Part shown: in pieces, positions 6,609 through 8,738 of the stretch
Layout: the number at the start of each line of letters is the position of its first letter
Numbering within the stretch: position 1 is the stretch's first letter
From: Acidobacteriota bacterium
GTDB taxonomy: Bacteria; Acidobacteriota; Blastocatellia; Pyrinomonadales; Pyrinomonadaceae
Assembly: GCA_003222835.1 (NCBI GenBank)
Contig: QHXE01000374.1
Span: forward strand, 1 to 8,738
DNA: 8,738 nt
Direction: 5' to 3'
Notes under the pieces: model-generated
The model's database searches: none
What the model saw: the letters and a program-made list of their open reading frames with translations, nothing else
Told to the model about the DNA's origin: nothing
Translations under genes and position numbers: made by a program

Positions 6609-6974
6609 GCTCAGCTCGATTGGCCACCGGAGATCAAAACAATGAATCGCCTGGGCCGAGCCAATTATACGAGATAAACGTCGGTATCATTCAATCTGCA
6701 AGGCTGTCTTTGCCGTCGTTCTTTACCATGACGCTTGGTGGAACAGAAATCAAATTACAGCGTCTAAACGATCAAGTGCTCGCAAGAGTTTATGAGGCAT
6801 TTCAGCTGTCCATTAGCCAACGTATCGGTTGCCGCGCCTTGCTTGTTGAGCCTTTTCTATTCTTGTTTTCCTTCTTCTGATATCCTCCGCAAGCCAATGC
6901 CTATTTCTCGTTCTACTTGATGGCGCGTTTGATTACCGCGCTTGATTGCAAATTAGTTTGGAGGTCGGTCGGCA
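6609..6974. other. Divergent intergenic region
   Basis: These 366 nt separate the BON-domain gene (minus) from the DUF4139 gene (plus) and must hold both promoters. The left part contains the candidate TATAAT promoter. The right part has three TTGAT-type hexamers (6917, 6929, 6942), none with a convincing -10 partner. A plus-strand open frame at 6593-6880 is not credited: it overlaps the BON gene start, and its product lacks recognisable features. Confidence 0.5.
6664..6694 (-). promoter_or_regulatory. Putative sigma-70-type promoter for the BON-domain gene
   Basis: On the minus strand a perfect TATAAT (6669-6664) lies 55 nt upstream of the GTG start. A possible -35 TTGAAT (6694-6689, 4 of 6 matches) is 19 nt further up, longer than the ideal 17. 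Transcription would begin near 6657. The perfect -10 and its position support it; the -35 is weak. Confidence 0.45.
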
Positions 6975-8417
6975 ATGTTACGCATAATCAACTTTCTTTT
7001 CGCGACTGCTGTTTGCCTTGTCAGCCTGGCAACTGCAATCGCCCAGACTTCAGAACAGACCACGACGGCGGGCGATCGCCAGTCCGTCAACATTACCGTC
7101 TACAGTTCTAATCTCGGCCTGGTTCGCGAAACGCGGAGGTTGACTCTCCCATCGGGCCGAATTGCTTTGAGATTCGCTGATGTTACAGCGCAGATTCGGC
7201 CCGAGACGGTCCACCTCGGCTCGCTGACGACGCCCGCGTCTTTGCGAATCCTCGAGCAGAATTACCAATACGACTTGCTGAACCCGGCAAAGCTGCTCGA
7301 TAAGTTTGTGGGAAAGCAAATTACGCTCGTGCTGCGTCATTATCAGAACAAGACCGAGACGTTCGAGCCGGTTCAGGCAACTCTGTTGTCGAACAATGGC
7401 GGACAGGTGTGGCGCATCAACGGGCAGATCGTAATCAACCCTTCGAACATCGCCGAGATGCGCTTTCCGGATTTGCCGAAGAATCTTGTGGCGACGCCGA
7501 CGCTTGTTTGGGACATCGAGAATCGCGAAACGGGATCGCAAACCGTCGAGGCCAGTTACCTTACCGCCGGCATGAACTGGCGCGCGGATTACGTCCTGCT
7601 GGTTAACTCCGACGACACAAAAGGCGATTTACAGGGTTGGGTAACGTTGACGAATTCGAGCGGCGCAACGTTTGAAGATGCACATTTGCAATTGGTCGCC
7701 GGCGATGTGAATCGGGTTTCCGAGGAACGAAACGCGGCTGTGGCTGGCGTGATGATGAAGAACGCACGAATTGATGAAGCGCAGTTTCAAGAGCAGGGCT
7801 TCTTCGAATATCACCTGTACACATTGCAACGCCCGACGAGCATTCGCGATAACGAGACGAAACAGGTTTCTTTGCTCGAAGCCGCCGGCTTTGATGTGAA
7901 AAAAGAATTCGTGCTGAATGGCCAGCGTTACTACTACACCGGCTATAACAACCTCGGCCAACCGATCAAGGAAAAAGTCGGCGTGTATATGCAGTTCCGC
8001 AACTCACAGCAGAACAAACTCGGCATGCCTTTGCCCGCGGGGACGGTTCGCCTTTACAAGAAAGACGACAAAGGCAATCAGCAATTCATCGGCGAGGACC
8101 GCATCGATCACACACCAAAGGACGAGGACGTGCGCGCCAAAGTCGGCGATGCATTCGATATCGTCGCTGAACGAAAGCAAACCGATTACAAAGTGATTGC
8201 TCGGAATGTTTATGAGTACGCCTATGAAATCAAGATTCGCAATCACAAAGACGGCCCCGTTAACGTGATAGTGAACGAACCAATCGGCGGCGATTGGGAG
8301 ATGGTTTCATCGAGCTTTGAAGCAAAGAAGACCGCCGCGTTCGCCGCGCAATTCAACGTACCAGTGGCGAAAGATGGCGAGGCGACGCTGTCTTATCGAG
8401 TCCGCGTTCGGTACTAA
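6975..8417 (+). CDS. Exported DUF4139 domain-containing protein
   Basis: The product has 480 residues. A signal peptide ([23 protein letters not shown], likely cleaved near residue 23) leads to a beta-rich region (about 37-170, starting [19 protein letters not shown]). A DUF4139-type C-terminal half follows (about 175-480). Family-like landmarks are [40 protein letters not shown] and the final beta strands [19 protein letters not shown] and [15 protein letters not shown]4139 proteins are mostly secreted with no settled biochemical function; some are annotated as mucoidy inhibitor MuiA-like. Unlike many members, this one has no obvious long coiled coil between its N-terminal part and DUF4139. 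The start is supported by GGAGG at 6960-6964, 10 nt before the ATG. It appears monocistronic, because a strong terminator follows 83 nt after the stop. An envelope or extracellular role is inferred from the signal peptide only. Confidence 0.9.
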   Translation: MLRIINFLFATAVCLVSLATAIAQTSEQTTTAGDRQSVNITVYSSNLGLVRETRRLTLPSGRIALRFADVTAQIRPETVHLGSLTTPASLRILEQNYQYDLLNPAKLLDKFVGKQITLVLRHYQNKTETFEPVQATLLSNNGGQVWRINGQIVINPSNIAEMRFPDLPKNLVATPTLVWDIENRETGSQTVEASYLTAGMNWRADYVLLVNSDDTKGDLQGWVTLTNSSGATFEDAHLQLVAGDVNRVSEERNAAVAGVMMKNARIDEAQFQEQGFFEYHLYTLQRPTSIRDNETKQVSLLEAAGFDVKKEFVLNGQRYYYTGYNNLGQPIKEKVGVYMQFRNSQQNKLGMPLPAGTVRLYKKDDKGNQQFIGEDRIDHTPKDEDVRAKVGDAFDIVAERKQTDYKVIARNVYEYAYEIKIRNHKDGPVNVIVNEPIGGDWEMVSSSFEAKKTAAFAAQFNVPVAKDGEATLSYRVRVRY

Positions 8418-8449
8418 GTATTCGGCCGGGCGGCATCGCGTTGCTCGGA

Positions 8450-8463
8450 GTCCCGTTAGGGAC
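8450..8463. repeat. Small palindrome GTCCC-GTTA-GGGAC
   Basis: A perfect 5-bp inverted repeat with a 4-nt loop lies 33 nt after the DUF4139 stop and about 37 nt before the terminator stem. It resembles the dispersed intergenic palindromes I associate with acidobacterial and planctomycete genomes, but that is memory and not a search result. Confidence 0.3.
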
Positions 8464-8499
8464 GAAATCTTTATAGTACCGTTTCGATTATCATTCTTA

Positions 8500-8546
8500 C
8501 TCCATCAGCAGCGACAACCTCGCTGCTGATGGAGGATTTGTTTTTC
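8500..8546 (+). terminator. Rho-independent terminator after the DUF4139 gene
   Basis: CTCCATCAGCAGCG (8500-8513) pairs perfectly with CGCTGCTGATGGAG (8521-8534) over 14 bp around a 7-nt loop. The T-rich run GATTTGTTTTTC follows on the plus strand. This is the best terminator in the window and should separate the DUF4139 gene from the next gene. Confidence 0.9.
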
Positions 8547-8670
8547 AGGCGTCTGCTGGCTATAAACATTTCACCACTACGTGGCTTAAGCATGGCGGCC
8601 TATGAGCAACTGTCGTCGTCCTATTTTGATGTGAAAGAAACCAGTATCCTTAGCCGTGGAGATTAATCAC

Positions 8671-8738
8671 ATGAAAACTCGAAGACAGGTTACGACACTG
8701 CTGATTGCGCTCTCTGCTGTTTCCTGTTTGATCGCAAA
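8671..8738 (+). CDS. Exported protein, N-terminus only (partial, runs off window end)
   Basis: The ATG at 8671 is preceded by GGAGAT at 8658-8663, a well-placed ribosome binding site. The frame stays open for 22 codons to the window end. The translated start, MKTRRQVTTLLIALSAVSCL, has a basic n-region and a hydrophobic core typical of a Sec signal peptide. The Cys near residue 19 sits in AVSC, which could be a lipobox-like context but is not a convincing one. It is on the same strand as the DUF4139 gene but separated by a strong terminator and about 125 nt, so it should have its own promoter. The product cannot be identified from this fragment. Confidence 0.65.
   Translation, partial: MKTRRQVTTLLIALSAVSCLIA

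Noticed and set aside
6262..6627. Alternative minus-strand frame overlapping the BON-domain gene, starting GTG at 6627
   Set aside because: The other frame encodes a clear transmembrane helix and BON domain. This one is Arg-rich shadow sequence.
6593..6880. Open frame of 95 codons on the plus strand between the BON and DUF4139 genes
   Set aside because: It overlaps the BON gene start and its candidate promoter, has no good ribosome binding site, and has a low-complexity C-terminus.

Overview
The window looks like an ordinary chromosomal stretch of a Gram-negative (diderm) bacterium with moderate GC. It carries an apolipoprotein N-acyltransferase (an outer-membrane lipoprotein enzyme), several Sec-exported proteins, and a BON-domain protein. 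The mix of lnt-prfB-ftsK, a TolB/FlgO-like plus TPR protein and a DUF4139 protein, with repetitive intergenic palindromes, reminds me of Acidobacteriota (perhaps Blastocatellia). That assignment is inference only; no rRNA or other marker gene is present to confirm it.

Layout, left to right. Positions 1-571, minus strand: the N-terminal membrane part of an FtsK/SpoIIIE DNA translocase, cut by the window edge. Positions 678-1788, minus: prfB (release factor 2), whose first 28 codons and main body are joined by the classical programmed +1 frameshift at CTT-TGA. Positions 1805-3409, minus: lnt. Only 16 nt separate lnt from prfB, so they are probably co-transcribed, with ftsK likely further downstream past a 106-nt gap that holds a stem-loop. 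Positions 3410-4087: about 680 nt with no convincing gene but several palindromes, a strong 11-bp hairpin and a pair of 33-nt inverted repeats. Positions 4088-5872, minus: a secreted protein with an N-terminal TolB/FlgO-like domain and C-terminal TPRs. Positions 6024-6608, minus: a single-pass membrane protein with a Pro/Ser-rich linker and a BON domain. Positions 6609-6974: a divergent promoter region with no gene. Positions 6975-8417, plus: a secreted DUF4139-family protein ending at a strong rho-independent terminator (8500-8546). Positions 8671-8738, plus: the signal peptide of another exported protein, cut by the window end.

Functionally the left half is housekeeping: chromosome segregation, translation termination and lipoprotein maturation. 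The right half encodes envelope or periplasmic proteins of poorly defined function. I see no CRISPR array, transposase, phage gene, tRNA, rRNA or defence module, and no clear sign of an undescribed multi-gene system. The best second-look items are the prfB recoding site, the 33-nt inverted-repeat element, the repeated motifs ahead of the TPR gene, and the unusual active-site neighbour in Lnt.
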